From assembly GCF_004342725.1 (NCBI RefSeq), contig NZ_SMCP01000003.1, positions 165,068-229,067 on the forward strand: 64,000 bases of DNA, written 5' to 3'. Shown here piece by piece: positions 46,301 to 54,630 of this stretch. Below the pieces are notes generated by a model. That model saw only the letters and a program-made list of their open reading frames with translations. It was not told the origin of the DNA and ran no database searches. The stretch comes from Testudinibacter aquarius (GTDB lineage Bacteria > Pseudomonadota > Gammaproteobacteria > Enterobacterales > Pasteurellaceae). How positions within the stretch are numbered: position 1 is the first letter of the stretch; every line of letters starts with the position of its first letter. Position numbers and translations under genes: made by a program.

Positions 46301-46848
46301 CAGTGGTCGGCGTGCAGCCGTTCGGTGGACACGGTTTGTCCGGCACCGGCCCGAAAGCCGGCGGCGAATTTTACTTGCAGCGCCTGACCCGCGCAACGGA
46401 TTACTACAGCCGCTTCGGTGATGAAAAAACCTTGCTTCATGCAAAACCGCAACTCGACAGTATTACCGGCGAAGAAAATACACTGGCGTATTTTAGCGGC
46501 GAGGTGGCAATTTTAAACGGTGATCTTCAAGCAGCGCAACAGGCGGCTGAGAGGCTACGGGCGCTCGGGTTCTCGATTGTGGTCGAGCCGTCACATCCGT
46601 TGGCGCAATCACCACAAAGCGACGTTCGGATTGCCACACAGTGGAAAAATTGCCAGAAAGGCGTGTTTTTAGCGCCATTGAGCGCAGCGCAGCGTTTAGC
46701 TTTACAGCAAAGCCGTGATGCGATTTTTAAATGTTATGATTGGCAACAAACTCAGGATATTATGCCGCTTTACGATGAATTTTCACGCAGTGAAAACACC
46801 ACTGCTGCTGGCGGCAATGCCTCTTTAATGGCAACACAAGAACAATAA
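43378..46848 (+). CDS. putA: Bifunctional proline dehydrogenase / P5C dehydrogenase
   Basis: Oxidises proline to glutamate in two steps at the membrane-cytosol interface. The 1156-residue protein has the FAD-binding proline dehydrogenase barrel (SVKLSAIHPRYSRAQYDRV, VNIDAEEASRLELSLDL, RLVKGAYWDSEIKWAQ, YPQFATHNVQT). The aldehyde dehydrogenase domain shows SPWNFPLAIFTGQIAAALAAGNAV, Glu in LIAETGGQNVLVVDSS and catalytic Cys in FDSAGQRCSALRVLLLQ. The roughly 50-residue ribbon-helix-helix DNA-binding domain of E. coli PutA (1320 residues) is absent at the N-terminus, and the C-terminal domain is short. It should therefore be an enzyme only, without autorepressor function. putP follows 16 bp later. 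Confidence 0.96.
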   Translation: MQFHLAKHYPPSRQNISKHYRIHEKDAVDALQKTLIFTTEQQARITQNGIDLINRVRSIKKKEYGVDALMKEFSLGDEEGIALMCLAEALLRIPDNQTRDELIHDKLKEGDWRAHIGKSSSFFINAASYGLLLGKNLSRSFDPETLSSALTRSFARLSAPMMRLAMVQAMKVLGEQFVTGINIQEALNRTKKRTEKGYCFSFDMLGEAALTQADAERYFQDYLTAIETVGKAAHSDIYRANSVSVKLSAIHPRYSRAQYDRVMTELYPKLKRLYLLAKQYNISVNIDAEEASRLELSLDLVEKLLDEPELKGYRGIGFVVQAYSKRCPYVIDYLIALAREKSAYLMIRLVKGAYWDSEIKWAQADGLDGFPLYTRKNHTDIAYLACAQKLLAAQDVVYPQFATHNVQTLCTIYELGHDKRYEFQCLHGMGETLYDQLIDRQDFNRPVRIYAPVGTHETLLAYLVRRLLENGANSSFVHQLVDESIPAAQLMTPPWQHYAASQGEENRAVRAPSALFADRLNSSGFDLANELELDKLEQALNQAQIANARSLLAVNNEASHLTPHPVRNPADLNQVVAEVAFFAPEHLESVFNAARQSEWQAQSAVQRAQILRKTADLYQQHHGLLMKLAVLEAGKTLPNAIAELREAVDFLRYYAAQLDDLQQRGKLAPPRGTALCISPWNFPLAIFTGQIAAALAAGNAVIAKPAEQTSLIAYAAVNLFYQAGLPRSALQLILGAGDVGAALVKLPFDAIVFTGSTDVAKLIAEQCAQAENEPVLIAETGGQNVLVVDSSALSEQVVADVLSSAFDSAGQRCSALRVLLLQQEVADKLYTMLAQALQELTLGNPALLATDIGPVIDEEAKQNLLAHKAKMRGLARRYIELESADNPEAQAHGHYVAPAIYLLDDLQPLQREVFGPILHIVPYHKAQLAQQLQAINAKGYALTGGCHSRIRKQIDFVERHLKCGNFYVNRNIVGAVVGVQPFGGHGLSGTGPKAGGEFYLQRLTRATDYYSRFGDEKTLLHAKPQLDSITGEENTLAYFSGEVAILNGDLQAAQQAAERLRALGFSIVVEPSHPLAQSPQSDVRIATQWKNCQKGVFLAPLSAAQRLALQQSRDAIFKCYDWQQTQDIMPLYDEFSRSENTTAAGGNASLMATQEQ

Positions 46849-46864
46849 TCTTATAGGAAGAACC

Positions 46865-48370
46865 ATGCAAAACTATCAAATTTATATTACGTTCGGGTTA
46901 TATCTGCTGATTATTTTGGGAATAGGCGTTTATGCTTACCGTTCTACCCAAAATTTTGACGACTATATTTTAGGCGGGCGCAAAATGGGCAGCTTTGTTA
47001 CGGCAATGTCGGCCGGCGCTTCCGATATGTCCGGCTGGTTGCTGATGGGCTTACCCGGGGCGATCTTTTTATCCGGGCTGTCGGAGGCTTGGATTGCCGT
47101 CGGCCTGACGATTGGCGCTTATCTGAATTATCGGGTGGTGGCGGCCCGCTTGCGGATTTTTACCGAAAAATATAAAAATGCACTCACTTTACCGGAATTT
47201 TTTGCCCAGCGTTTTCCACAACAAAAGAAAGCACTGAAAATCATCTCCTCTTCGATTATTCTGTTTTTCTTCACCATCTATTGCGCTTCCGGTGTCGTTG
47301 CCGGCGCAAAATTGTTTCAAAGCCTGCTGGGACTGGATTATTCGACCGCACTTTGGCTGGGTGCACTGGCAACCATCACCTACACCTTTATCGGTGGCTA
47401 TTTGGCGGTCTCTTGGAGCGACACCATTCAAGCCACTTTAATGATTTTTGCTCTCTTGCTGGCGCCGGTGATGGTGTTGCTGCATTTAACCTGGGAAGAC
47501 ATCAATTTGGCATTAACCGCAAAATCGGAAATGACCGGTATTCCCTATGCCAACTGGCTGCACAATGTGTCCGGCATCGGTGTGATCTCGGCACTGGCTT
47601 GGGGCTTGGGCTATTTCGGACAACCGCACATTTTAGCCCGCTTTATGGCGGCAGACTCGGTGCAATCATTGCAAAATGCGCGCAAAATCGGGATTACCTG
47701 GATGTTTTTATGTCTTGGCGGTGCAGTGGCGGTCGGTTATTTCGGCTTGGCCTATTTTAGTGCCAATCAAATTCCGTTGGATAACGCAGAATCGGTGTTT
47801 ATTGAATTATCCCGTTTGATGTTTAATCCTTGGATTGTCGGTATTGTGTTGTCTGCTATTTTGGCGGCAGTGATGAGCACCTTATCCGCACAATTACTAA
47901 TGTGTTCCGCTGCGGTAACGGAAGATTTCTATAAAGGTTTTCTGCGCAAAACCGCTTCCAGCAATGAGCTGGTCTGGGTCGGGCGTTTTATGGTTTTGGT
48001 GATTTCCGCCATTGCCATTCTGATTGCACAAGATCCCTCTTCGGGTGTGATGAAACTAGTGTCTTATGCCTGGGCAGGGTTCGGCGCCGCATTCGGACCG
48101 GTAGTGATTTTATCGCTGTTTAATCGCAATATCACCTCGTCAGCCGCCCTGTGGGGCATGCTTTGCGGCGCAGTGACGGTGGTGGTATGGAGTCCGCTAA
48201 TGCAGTATCTTGGCTGGGCGGATTTAGCCAAGCTGTACGAAATTATTCCGGGTTTTTTAATCTGCTCTTTCATCACCATCACCTCATCGCTGTTTTCTAC
48301 GGAAGATAGTGCGGTCGCTGAACAATTTGATCAAGCGTTGGCAGAGTTTAACCTGCGTTCGAAAGGCTAG
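46865..48370 (+). CDS. putP: Sodium/proline symporter
   Basis: A 501-residue SSS-family transporter with 13 predicted membrane helices. It has YRSTQNFDDYILGGRKMGSFVTAMSAGASDMSGWLLMGLPGAIF (sodium and proline site in helices I-II), FTIYCASGVVAGAKLFQSLLG, WGLGYFGQPHILARFMAADS and AVMSTLSAQLLMCSAAVTEDFYK. All are typical of PutP. It is in one operon with putA. Confidence 0.96.
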   Translation: MQNYQIYITFGLYLLIILGIGVYAYRSTQNFDDYILGGRKMGSFVTAMSAGASDMSGWLLMGLPGAIFLSGLSEAWIAVGLTIGAYLNYRVVAARLRIFTEKYKNALTLPEFFAQRFPQQKKALKIISSSIILFFFTIYCASGVVAGAKLFQSLLGLDYSTALWLGALATITYTFIGGYLAVSWSDTIQATLMIFALLLAPVMVLLHLTWEDINLALTAKSEMTGIPYANWLHNVSGIGVISALAWGLGYFGQPHILARFMAADSVQSLQNARKIGITWMFLCLGGAVAVGYFGLAYFSANQIPLDNAESVFIELSRLMFNPWIVGIVLSAILAAVMSTLSAQLLMCSAAVTEDFYKGFLRKTASSNELVWVGRFMVLVISAIAILIAQDPSSGVMKLVSYAWAGFGAAFGPVVILSLFNRNITSSAALWGMLCGAVTVVVWSPLMQYLGWADLAKLYEIIPGFLICSFITITSSLFSTEDSAVAEQFDQALAEFNLRSKG

Positions 48371-48379
48371 GACGTGCCA

Positions 48380-49144
48380 TCATTTCATTTTACCCGGTAA
48401 AATCCCTTGAAACAGCTCACGGCTTTTCAAGGGTTGGCTGCCGAGATAAGGTTTCAGCGCCATACGGGTAAAGCGTTTGGCGGCTTGCAGGATATGCTTT
48501 TGTTCAGCACCCAATTTGTCGAAGGCTAAACTGGCGAAGATCAGTAGTTCATCGCCGTAAAAGGTTTGGCTGTTTTTGAGCAGTGAGGCGATAAAACCCT
48601 GTTCAGCACGGTATTGATAACTCATCTGCGGCTCAATCGGCAAGCCTGAGCCGGCACAGTGCAAAAAGTCCACACCGTAGCCGAGGGTGTGTAGCAGTTG
48701 AAATTCAAATTTGCGTAGAAATGGTTCGACTGATGTGTGAACCGCACTTTCATTGCCGGCATGGTTGATATGGCAAGTAGCAAGTGCGGTCAAACAGTGT
48801 AGATAATCCTGAAACAGCTGCGGATAAGGCGCTTCGGTTTCAATCACCCGACACACCAACTCATTGATATAAAAAGCACTGTAAAGTGCGGTATGCTCCA
48901 ACGGCAAGGCAAGCGAAATCGCCTCAGCTTTGGTCAAAATCTTCAAATCACCTTTGCCACTCCAACGCAGCAGCAACGGCGTAAACGGCTGCAACAGGCT
49001 TTTCAGCGCCGAACGCTTTGCTCGTGCGCCTTTCGCCAACACCGTCAAACGTCCGCTCTCCTCAGTGAAAAGATCGACCAACAGACTGGTTTCGTTGTAG
49101 GGTCTGCGATGTAGCACAAACCCACGCTGCCACGCTTCGATAAT
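48380..49144 (-). CDS. recO: DNA repair protein RecO, apparent ATT/ATC start
   Basis: RecO helps RecFOR load RecA on gapped DNA. The body matches well: [77 protein letters not shown] and [22 protein letters not shown]. The conserved N-terminus [19 protein letters not shown] is encoded, but no ATG, GTG or TTG precedes it. In frame there are only ATT (49144) and ATC (49141), with AAGGA 5 and 8 bases upstream. A GTG at 49117 would lose the first strand of the OB fold and has a poor ribosome site. From ATT the protein has 254 residues. Confidence 0.85.
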   Translation of the reverse strand: MIEAWQRGFVLHRRPYNETSLLVDLFTEESGRLTVLAKGARAKRSALKSLLQPFTPLLLRWSGKGDLKILTKAEAISLALPLEHTALYSAFYINELVCRVIETEAPYPQLFQDYLHCLTALATCHINHAGNESAVHTSVEPFLRKFEFQLLHTLGYGVDFLHCAGSGLPIEPQMSYQYRAEQGFIASLLKNSQTFYGDELLIFASLAFDKLGAEQKHILQAAKRFTRMALKPYLGSQPLKSRELFQGILPGKMK

Positions 49145-49214
49145 CGTTGTCCTTTTAAATTAATCTATGTTGATTTCAGACATTCAGTTTAACTAAAAAG
49201 TACGGTCAGAAAAA

Positions 49215-50285
49215 TTAATTATATTGTACTTTGATTAATACTTTTTCCTGAATTGAACGCTTGGCTGCCACCGCAACGCAAACAGCTCGCGCCGGGCTGT
49301 CATGCAGCACGCTGCGTTGTTGTCCTTGCAAGTGCTGTAACACGCTTAGCGCTTCGATTTCTACCGCGCGACTCAGCCAAAACGGACAGAGTTCATTAAT
49401 TTGGTTGTATTTTTGCGTACTTTTTCCGTTTTCGCGCAACGACAAATCCGCCTCGAATTCATCGTATAAATTAAACTGCTGGCGACGCCCGTCAGCAAAT
49501 GACAACGTGAGCGTTGAGGTAAAGAAATTCACTACCAACGATCCCAATTCGCCGTGAATCGAAATACCCCATTCATGCAGACGGTAAGCCGTGCCCATTT
49601 CCAACGAGCCAAAAACGCCGTTTTTAAATTGCAGCAACAGTTGAATAATATCATGGTTATCCGGCGTGTCTGAGTGGGCGCGATTGGTGGATTGAGCATA
49701 AACCGAGTCTACTTCGCCCAACAGCCAACACAATAAATCCAGTTCATGAATTTCATGCAGCAGCTTGCCGCCCGTTAATTTGATATCATTTTTCCACCAG
49801 TTTTTATCCCGCGCCGAATCAATCCAGCGCTGGCGGTTAGCTCTGGCAACGGTGATTCTCCCCAGCGCCTGCTGTTCAATCAATTGTTTCGCTTTGAGCA
49901 ACCCCGGCAAAGCACGCAACACATGCCCGATAAATACCGGTTTATCGTTCTGTGCCGCCAGTGTCAAAATTTGCTGGCAATCTTCTGCTTCAGTGGCAAA
50001 CGGCGTTTCGATAAACACGGCACAGCCGACTTGTAAAGCCTGTTCGGCAACTTGGCGGTGCGCATAGTTGTAGGTGGCGATTAATACCAGATCTGGCTTA
50101 CTTTGTTGCAACATATCAGCGACATCAAGGTAAGCGACAGTATTTAATGAAGTCGCTAAATCAACGGCCTGTTGATGGTTTATATCCTGTACGCCGACCA
50201 GTTCAGCGCCATTTTTTTGAAAGCCGTAAGCCAATTGCTGACCAAAAAAACCACAGCCGATCAGCGCAACTTTGATTGAATTCAT
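49215..50285 (-). CDS. Gfo/Idh/MocA-family oxidoreductase
   Basis: A 356-residue NAD(P)-dependent oxidoreductase with an N-terminal Rossmann motif (VALIGCGFFGQQLAYGFQKNGAELVGVQDIN) and the EKP-type site replaced by FIETPFATEAEDCQQI (ETP instead of EKP). The segment GGKLLHEIHELDLLCWLLGEVDSVYA supplies the active-site His. It resembles the second oxidoreductase gene at 55528. The ETP variant removes the usual catalytic Lys, so its activity may differ from the canonical enzymes. It lies 17 bp after the regulator gene in the same minus-strand unit, divergent from the sugar ABC operon. Confidence 0.88.
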   Translation of the reverse strand: MNSIKVALIGCGFFGQQLAYGFQKNGAELVGVQDINHQQAVDLATSLNTVAYLDVADMLQQSKPDLVLIATYNYAHRQVAEQALQVGCAVFIETPFATEAEDCQQILTLAAQNDKPVFIGHVLRALPGLLKAKQLIEQQALGRITVARANRQRWIDSARDKNWWKNDIKLTGGKLLHEIHELDLLCWLLGEVDSVYAQSTNRAHSDTPDNHDIIQLLLQFKNGVFGSLEMGTAYRLHEWGISIHGELGSLVVNFFTSTLTLSFADGRRQQFNLYDEFEADLSLRENGKSTQKYNQINELCPFWLSRAVEIEALSVLQHLQGQQRSVLHDSPARAVCVAVAAKRSIQEKVLIKVQYN

Positions 50286-50302
50286 GGAAGGTGTTCTCCT
50301 TG

Positions 50303-51001
50303 TTAAACGGTGGCGGTTAAACGTCTGCGGATCCCTTGAAAATAGACCAGAATCGCATGTTGAGTACGCTCCAAGTCGCGCGCCTCGATGGCATCAACCC
50401 AGTCACGATATTGCATGGCAAGTGCGGTCGGGGTGATATTATTGGGTGGCAATTCGTGATCCAACAATTGATAAATCTGCCAAAAAGCATCCAAGTATTG
50501 CAGCAACAATTGATTTTCGGTCGGGTAATAAATTAACAAGTGAACTTGCTGCTCTTCTCCTGCTGAAAATTGAGCATGCCGTGCATTCTGTTCTATTGTG
50601 GAGACGAGCTGTTGCAACTGTTCAACCGCTTGATCGCTTATTTTTGCCAGTGCAAGTGGTGCAAAACCATATTGCAAAATCTCGCGCACATCCAAAATAT
50701 CCAGTAAGCACTTCAAATCATTTTGTAAATGCAGTTGTGCATGAAATGCCAAGCCACGAATCATCGGCACCAGAGAAGATTCGCCGACAAAGGTTCCGAT
50801 CCCGTGATGAATATCCAAAATATGCAGTGCTTCCAATGATTTAATGGCTTCACGTAGGCTAGAACGGCTGACCCCCAGAAGCTCAATCAATTCATTTTCG
50901 GTCGGCATTAAATCGCCCGGTTTTAGATTTTTTTCTAAAATCAGCGATTTAATTTTCTCTTGCAACTCCAAAGTTGCCGCTTTTTTGGTTAATTTCTTCA
51001 T
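50303..51001 (-). CDS. FCD-domain GntR-family regulator
   Basis: A 232-residue FadR/FCD-type regulator. The winged HTH is at residues 10-75 (LQEKIKSLILEKNLKPGDLMPTENELIELLGVSRSSLREAIKSLEALHILDIHHGIGTFV), followed by an all-helical FCD effector domain (DILDVREILQYGFAPLALAKI). It is divergent from the CUT1 ABC operon and co-directional with an oxidoreductase gene. Two matching palindromic boxes at 51048 and 51073 are its probable operators. Confidence 0.9.
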   Translation of the reverse strand: MKKLTKKAATLELQEKIKSLILEKNLKPGDLMPTENELIELLGVSRSSLREAIKSLEALHILDIHHGIGTFVGESSLVPMIRGLAFHAQLHLQNDLKCLLDILDVREILQYGFAPLALAKISDQAVEQLQQLVSTIEQNARHAQFSAGEEQQVHLLIYYPTENQLLLQYLDAFWQIYQLLDHELPPNNITPTALAMQYRDWVDAIEARDLERTQHAILVYFQGIRRRLTATV

Positions 51002-51012
51002 TTTTATTGTTT

Positions 51013-51028
51013 TGTGATCTTCATCACG
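51013..51028. promoter_or_regulatory. CRP-cAMP site between the FCD regulator and the CUT1 ABC operon
   Basis: TGTGATCTTCATCACG matches TGTGATCTAGATCACA at 13 of 16 positions with both half sites almost intact. It indicates catabolite control of the divergent carbohydrate genes. Confidence 0.7.
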
Positions 51029-51047
51029 GTTATTTATTCAAAGATAG

Positions 51048-51060
51048 GACATCATATGTC
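51048..51060. promoter_or_regulatory. Candidate FCD-regulator operator 1
   Basis: GACATCATATGTC is an imperfect palindrome that recurs in inverted orientation 25 bp away. It lies between the regulator and the operon it probably controls. Confidence 0.55.
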
Positions 51061-51072
51061 TATCCAATTTTA

Positions 51073-51085
51073 GATGTATGATGTC
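51073..51085. promoter_or_regulatory. Candidate FCD-regulator operator 2
   Basis: GATGTATGATGTC reads GACATCATACATC on the other strand and matches operator 1 at 11 of 13 positions. Confidence 0.55.
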
Positions 51086-51164
51086 TTATGTTTATAGCAT
51101 CATATTAAATCATATTTCTGCCGTTGTCAGAAAAATCTTCACTCCATGACCGAAGGAAACCAAG

Positions 51165-52265
51165 ATGGCTACTTTATCACTACGTCATATTTTTAAACGT
51201 TACACCAACGGTTTTGAAGCCGTACAAGACTTTAATTTGGAAGTTGCAGACAAAGAATTTATCGCACTGGTCGGTCCTTCCGGCTGCGGCAAATCGACAA
51301 CATTGCGCATGGTCGCCGGGTTGGAAAGTATCTCTGATGGCGAGTTTTATATTGATGACCGGCTAATGAATGATATTGAACCGAAAGATCGCGATATTGC
51401 GATGGTGTTCCAGTCATATGCGCTATATCCGCATATGAGTGTGTATGAAAATATGGCGTTTGCCTTGAAGTTGCGCAAAATGGACAGTGGTGAAATCGAC
51501 CGCAAGGTTAAAGAAGCCGCTAAAATTTTAGGGTTAGACGAATTGTTAAATCGTAAACCGAAAGCCTTGTCCGGTGGTCAGCGGCAACGGGTGGCGCTGG
51601 GGAGAACGATTGTGCGTTCACCAAAAGTGTTTTTAATGGACGAGCCACTGTCTAACCTTGATGCTAAATTACGCAGCAATATGCGTGCCGAAATTATCCG
51701 CATCCATAAAACCCTGAATGCCACCACCGTGTATGTAACCCACGATCAAACCGAAGCAATGACAATGGCAGACAGAATCGTGGTGATGAGCGGTGGTGTG
51801 GTCAAACAAATCGGCTCACCAAAAGCGATTTATGACCACCCTGACAACCTGTTTGTCGCCGGTTTTATCGGCGCACCCACCATGAATTTCCTGCACGGCA
51901 AAATTGAAAACGGCTTTTTTGTTACCGCCGATAACTATCAGCTCAGCATTCCTGATGAGGCTTATCGGCAACTAGAACGCCAAAGTGCGGTCGGCAAAGC
52001 GGTCATTTTAGGGATTCGCCCGGAAAATATTTCGAACGAACCGTTATTATTGGGTTCGTATCAAAAAGCGATGATTACCGCACCGGTCAATGTGGCAGAG
52101 CTACTGGGCGCCGAGTACATTGTTCACACCAGTTTGGGGGAGCAACCGATTAAAGCGATTGTACACTCCAGACAACAAATCAAGATGGATGAAAAAATCA
52201 GCCTGGCGTTTGATATGAAACGGGCACATTTTTTTGATCCGCAAACAGAGCAATCGCTCTTATAA
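51165..52265 (+). CDS. CUT1 sugar ABC transporter ATPase (UgpC/MalK type)
   Basis: A 366-residue ATPase with Walker A GPSGCGKSTT near residue 38, the Q-loop VFQSYALYPHMSVYENM, signature LSGGQRQRVALGRTIV, Walker B VFLMDEPLSNLDAKLR and the H-loop VYVTHDQTEAMTMAD. A C-terminal TOBE regulatory domain covers about residues 240-360 (GIRPENI). Such ATPases often serve several CUT1 importers. It heads the operon with its own binding protein and two permeases downstream. Confidence 0.93.
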   Translation: MATLSLRHIFKRYTNGFEAVQDFNLEVADKEFIALVGPSGCGKSTTLRMVAGLESISDGEFYIDDRLMNDIEPKDRDIAMVFQSYALYPHMSVYENMAFALKLRKMDSGEIDRKVKEAAKILGLDELLNRKPKALSGGQRQRVALGRTIVRSPKVFLMDEPLSNLDAKLRSNMRAEIIRIHKTLNATTVYVTHDQTEAMTMADRIVVMSGGVVKQIGSPKAIYDHPDNLFVAGFIGAPTMNFLHGKIENGFFVTADNYQLSIPDEAYRQLERQSAVGKAVILGIRPENISNEPLLLGSYQKAMITAPVNVAELLGAEYIVHTSLGEQPIKAIVHSRQQIKMDEKISLAFDMKRAHFFDPQTEQSLL

Positions 52266-52299
52266 CCCCCTGTAACGAGCTATTCATAAGGAGCATGAT

Positions 52300-53649
52300 A
52301 TGAAATTCAGAAAAGTAATGACGGCAGCGGCTTCATTAGTGTTGGGTGCTTTTGTCTTAAGCGGTTGCGATGACAGCAAAACAGCGAACACAGCCACTCC
52401 AGCAACAACCAATGGTGAATTGGCCGGCAATATTACCGTGTGGCACTCGTTCACTCAAGGTCCGCGCCTGGAAGTGATTCAAGCAGCCGCCAATGATTTT
52501 ATGCAACAACATCCGCAGGTGAAAATCAAAATTGAAACCTTTTCTTGGAATGACTTTTACACTAAATGGACAACCGGTCTGGCGTCCGGCAATGTACCGG
52601 ATATGAGTACCGCACTGCCAAACCAAGTGGTGGAAATGATTAATGTCGGCGCCTTGCAACCAATCAATGATGTCATTGATACCCTGGGACTGGAGAAATT
52701 CTCAGCTGCCGCCATTAACGAAGGTACGGTCGATAACCAAAATTATTCCCTTCCGTTGTACTCCCATGCGCAAGTGATGTGGATTCGTAAAGATTTGTTG
52801 GCACAAAATAATCTGGAAGTGCCAAAAACCTGGGATGAATTGTATCAAACAGCTAAAGCGTTGACCAAAGACGGCGTTTACGGGCTGTCGGTGCCGATGG
52901 GAACCAATGATTTTATGGCAACCCGCTTTTTGAATTTCTATGTCAAGAGCGGTGGCGGCAGCTTGCTGACACCGGATTTAAAAGTAGATTTAACCAGCCC
53001 ACTGGCGCAGGACGGCATCAAATATTGGGTGAAAATGTATCAAGAAACTTCGCCGAAAGATTCGATTAACTATAACGTGCTGCAACAAGCCACACTGTAT
53101 TATCAAGGTAAAACTGCATTTGACTTCAATTCCGGTTTCCAAATCGGTGGCGTAAAAGCGAATTCACCACAACTTTTGGAACAAATTGATGCCTATCCAA
53201 TGCCAAAAATTAATATAAACGATCCAGATTACGGCATTGAAACCTCGAATATTCCACTCGTTGTTTGGAAAAGCAGTAAACACCCGGAAATCAGTAAAGC
53301 ATTTATTGAAACCTTATATCAAAAAGATCGCTATATTCAATTTTTAAGTTCGGTTCCGGTCGGGATGCTGCCGGCAGTCAGCGGTATTTCAGACGATCCT
53401 GCGTATAAAGACAATCCGGTGATTCAACAATTTGCCCATGCAGAAAAAGTGATTGAAAGTGCGGTACGCACCGGAAGTGCAATCGGCTATGAACATGGTC
53501 CGAGTGTGCAGGGCGGATTGCTGACTAACCAACACATTATTGAAGCGATGTTCCAAGATATTGTGACACACGGTACCGATCCAATGGCTGCGGCACAAAA
53601 AGCGGAAAAACAACTGAACGAGTTGTTTGCAACAGTGACTGCAAAATAG
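52300..53649 (+). CDS. CUT1 extracellular sugar-binding lipoprotein
   Basis: A 449-residue solute-binding protein with a lipobox (FVLSGCDDS, Cys24) and the MalE/UgpB-type fold. Visible segments are GNITVWHSFTQGPRLEVIQAAANDFMQQHPQVKIKIE, WTTGLASGNVPDMSTALPNQVVEMINVGALQPINDVID and YSLPLYSHAQVMWIRKDLLAQNNLEVPKTWDELYQTAKAL. It delivers a carbohydrate to the permease pair that follows. The ligand cannot be named from sequence. Confidence 0.9.
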   Translation: MKFRKVMTAAASLVLGAFVLSGCDDSKTANTATPATTNGELAGNITVWHSFTQGPRLEVIQAAANDFMQQHPQVKIKIETFSWNDFYTKWTTGLASGNVPDMSTALPNQVVEMINVGALQPINDVIDTLGLEKFSAAAINEGTVDNQNYSLPLYSHAQVMWIRKDLLAQNNLEVPKTWDELYQTAKALTKDGVYGLSVPMGTNDFMATRFLNFYVKSGGGSLLTPDLKVDLTSPLAQDGIKYWVKMYQETSPKDSINYNVLQQATLYYQGKTAFDFNSGFQIGGVKANSPQLLEQIDAYPMPKININDPDYGIETSNIPLVVWKSSKHPEISKAFIETLYQKDRYIQFLSSVPVGMLPAVSGISDDPAYKDNPVIQQFAHAEKVIESAVRTGSAIGYEHGPSVQGGLLTNQHIIEAMFQDIVTHGTDPMAAAQKAEKQLNELFATVTAK

Positions 53650-53751
53650 ACGCTCCGGGTCGAGGCGAGCTGCTGTTTGCTGGCTTCGACCCACCCTAAT
53701 TCAATAACCCCGTTATTTCCGTGCTCTGTTTTAATGGAGAGGAGGTTACTT

Positions 53752-54630
53752 ATGCTTCAAAAAAGCTATACCCGCTGGATTTTTGTGTTGCCGGCGATGC
53801 TGGTCGTCTCGGCGCTGTTTGTTTATCCGTTTCTTTCCAGCATTTTTTACAGCTTTACCAACAAAAATTTGATCATGCCCCACTACAGCTTTGTTGGGTT
53901 TGACAACTACCGTGCGGTATTGATCGATCCGCAGTTTTGGTGGGCATTTTTCAACTCGATTAAATGGACAGTACTATCACTGGTCGGGCAAGTATTGGTT
54001 GGATTTGCCTTAGCCATCGCCTTAAATCGTATCCGCCATCTGCAATGGCTATATAAAATTTTGCTGATTATTCCTTGGGCATTTCCAACCATTGTTATCG
54101 CCTTTTCTTGGCAATGGATTCTGAATGGGGTTTACGGCTACTTGCCGAATATGATCACCAAACTGGGGCTGATGGACATTGCGCCGAGCTTCTTATCCGA
54201 CAGCTCTTGGGCATTTGTCAGTCTGGTGTTCATTAACATCTGGTTTGGTGCGCCGTTGATCATGGTAAACGTTTTATCTGCTTTGCAAACCGTGCCGGCA
54301 GAACAATATGAAGCCGCCAAAATTGACGGTGCCAATGCTTGGCAGGTTTTCCGTCACATTACGTTACCGCACATTAAAGTGGTGATCGGCTTATTGGTGG
54401 TACTGAGAACCGTCTGGGTGTTTAACAACTTCGATATTATTTATCTGATCACCGGCGGTGGCCCGGCGAACTCCACGATGACCATTCCAATTTATGCCTA
54501 CAACATGGGCTGGGGCACTAAAATGCTGGGTCGTTCTTCGGCGGTTACGGTACTGTTGTTTATCTTCCTGCTGCTAATCTGCTTTATCTACTTCAAAGTG
54601 ATCAACCGCTGGGAAAAAGAAGGGGAATAA
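53752..54630 (+). CDS. CUT1 sugar ABC permease, MalF/UgpA type
   Basis: A 292-residue permease with six membrane helices and the EAA motif AEQYEAAKIDGANAWQVFRHITLPHIKVV near residue 205. The ATG at 53752 follows GGAGGTTACTT. A longer open frame from 53677 lacks a ribosome site. It lies 102 bp after the binder gene and is joined directly to the second permease gene. Confidence 0.92.
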   Translation: MLQKSYTRWIFVLPAMLVVSALFVYPFLSSIFYSFTNKNLIMPHYSFVGFDNYRAVLIDPQFWWAFFNSIKWTVLSLVGQVLVGFALAIALNRIRHLQWLYKILLIIPWAFPTIVIAFSWQWILNGVYGYLPNMITKLGLMDIAPSFLSDSSWAFVSLVFINIWFGAPLIMVNVLSALQTVPAEQYEAAKIDGANAWQVFRHITLPHIKVVIGLLVVLRTVWVFNNFDIIYLITGGGPANSTMTIPIYAYNMGWGTKMLGRSSAVTVLLFIFLLLICFIYFKVINRWEKEGE

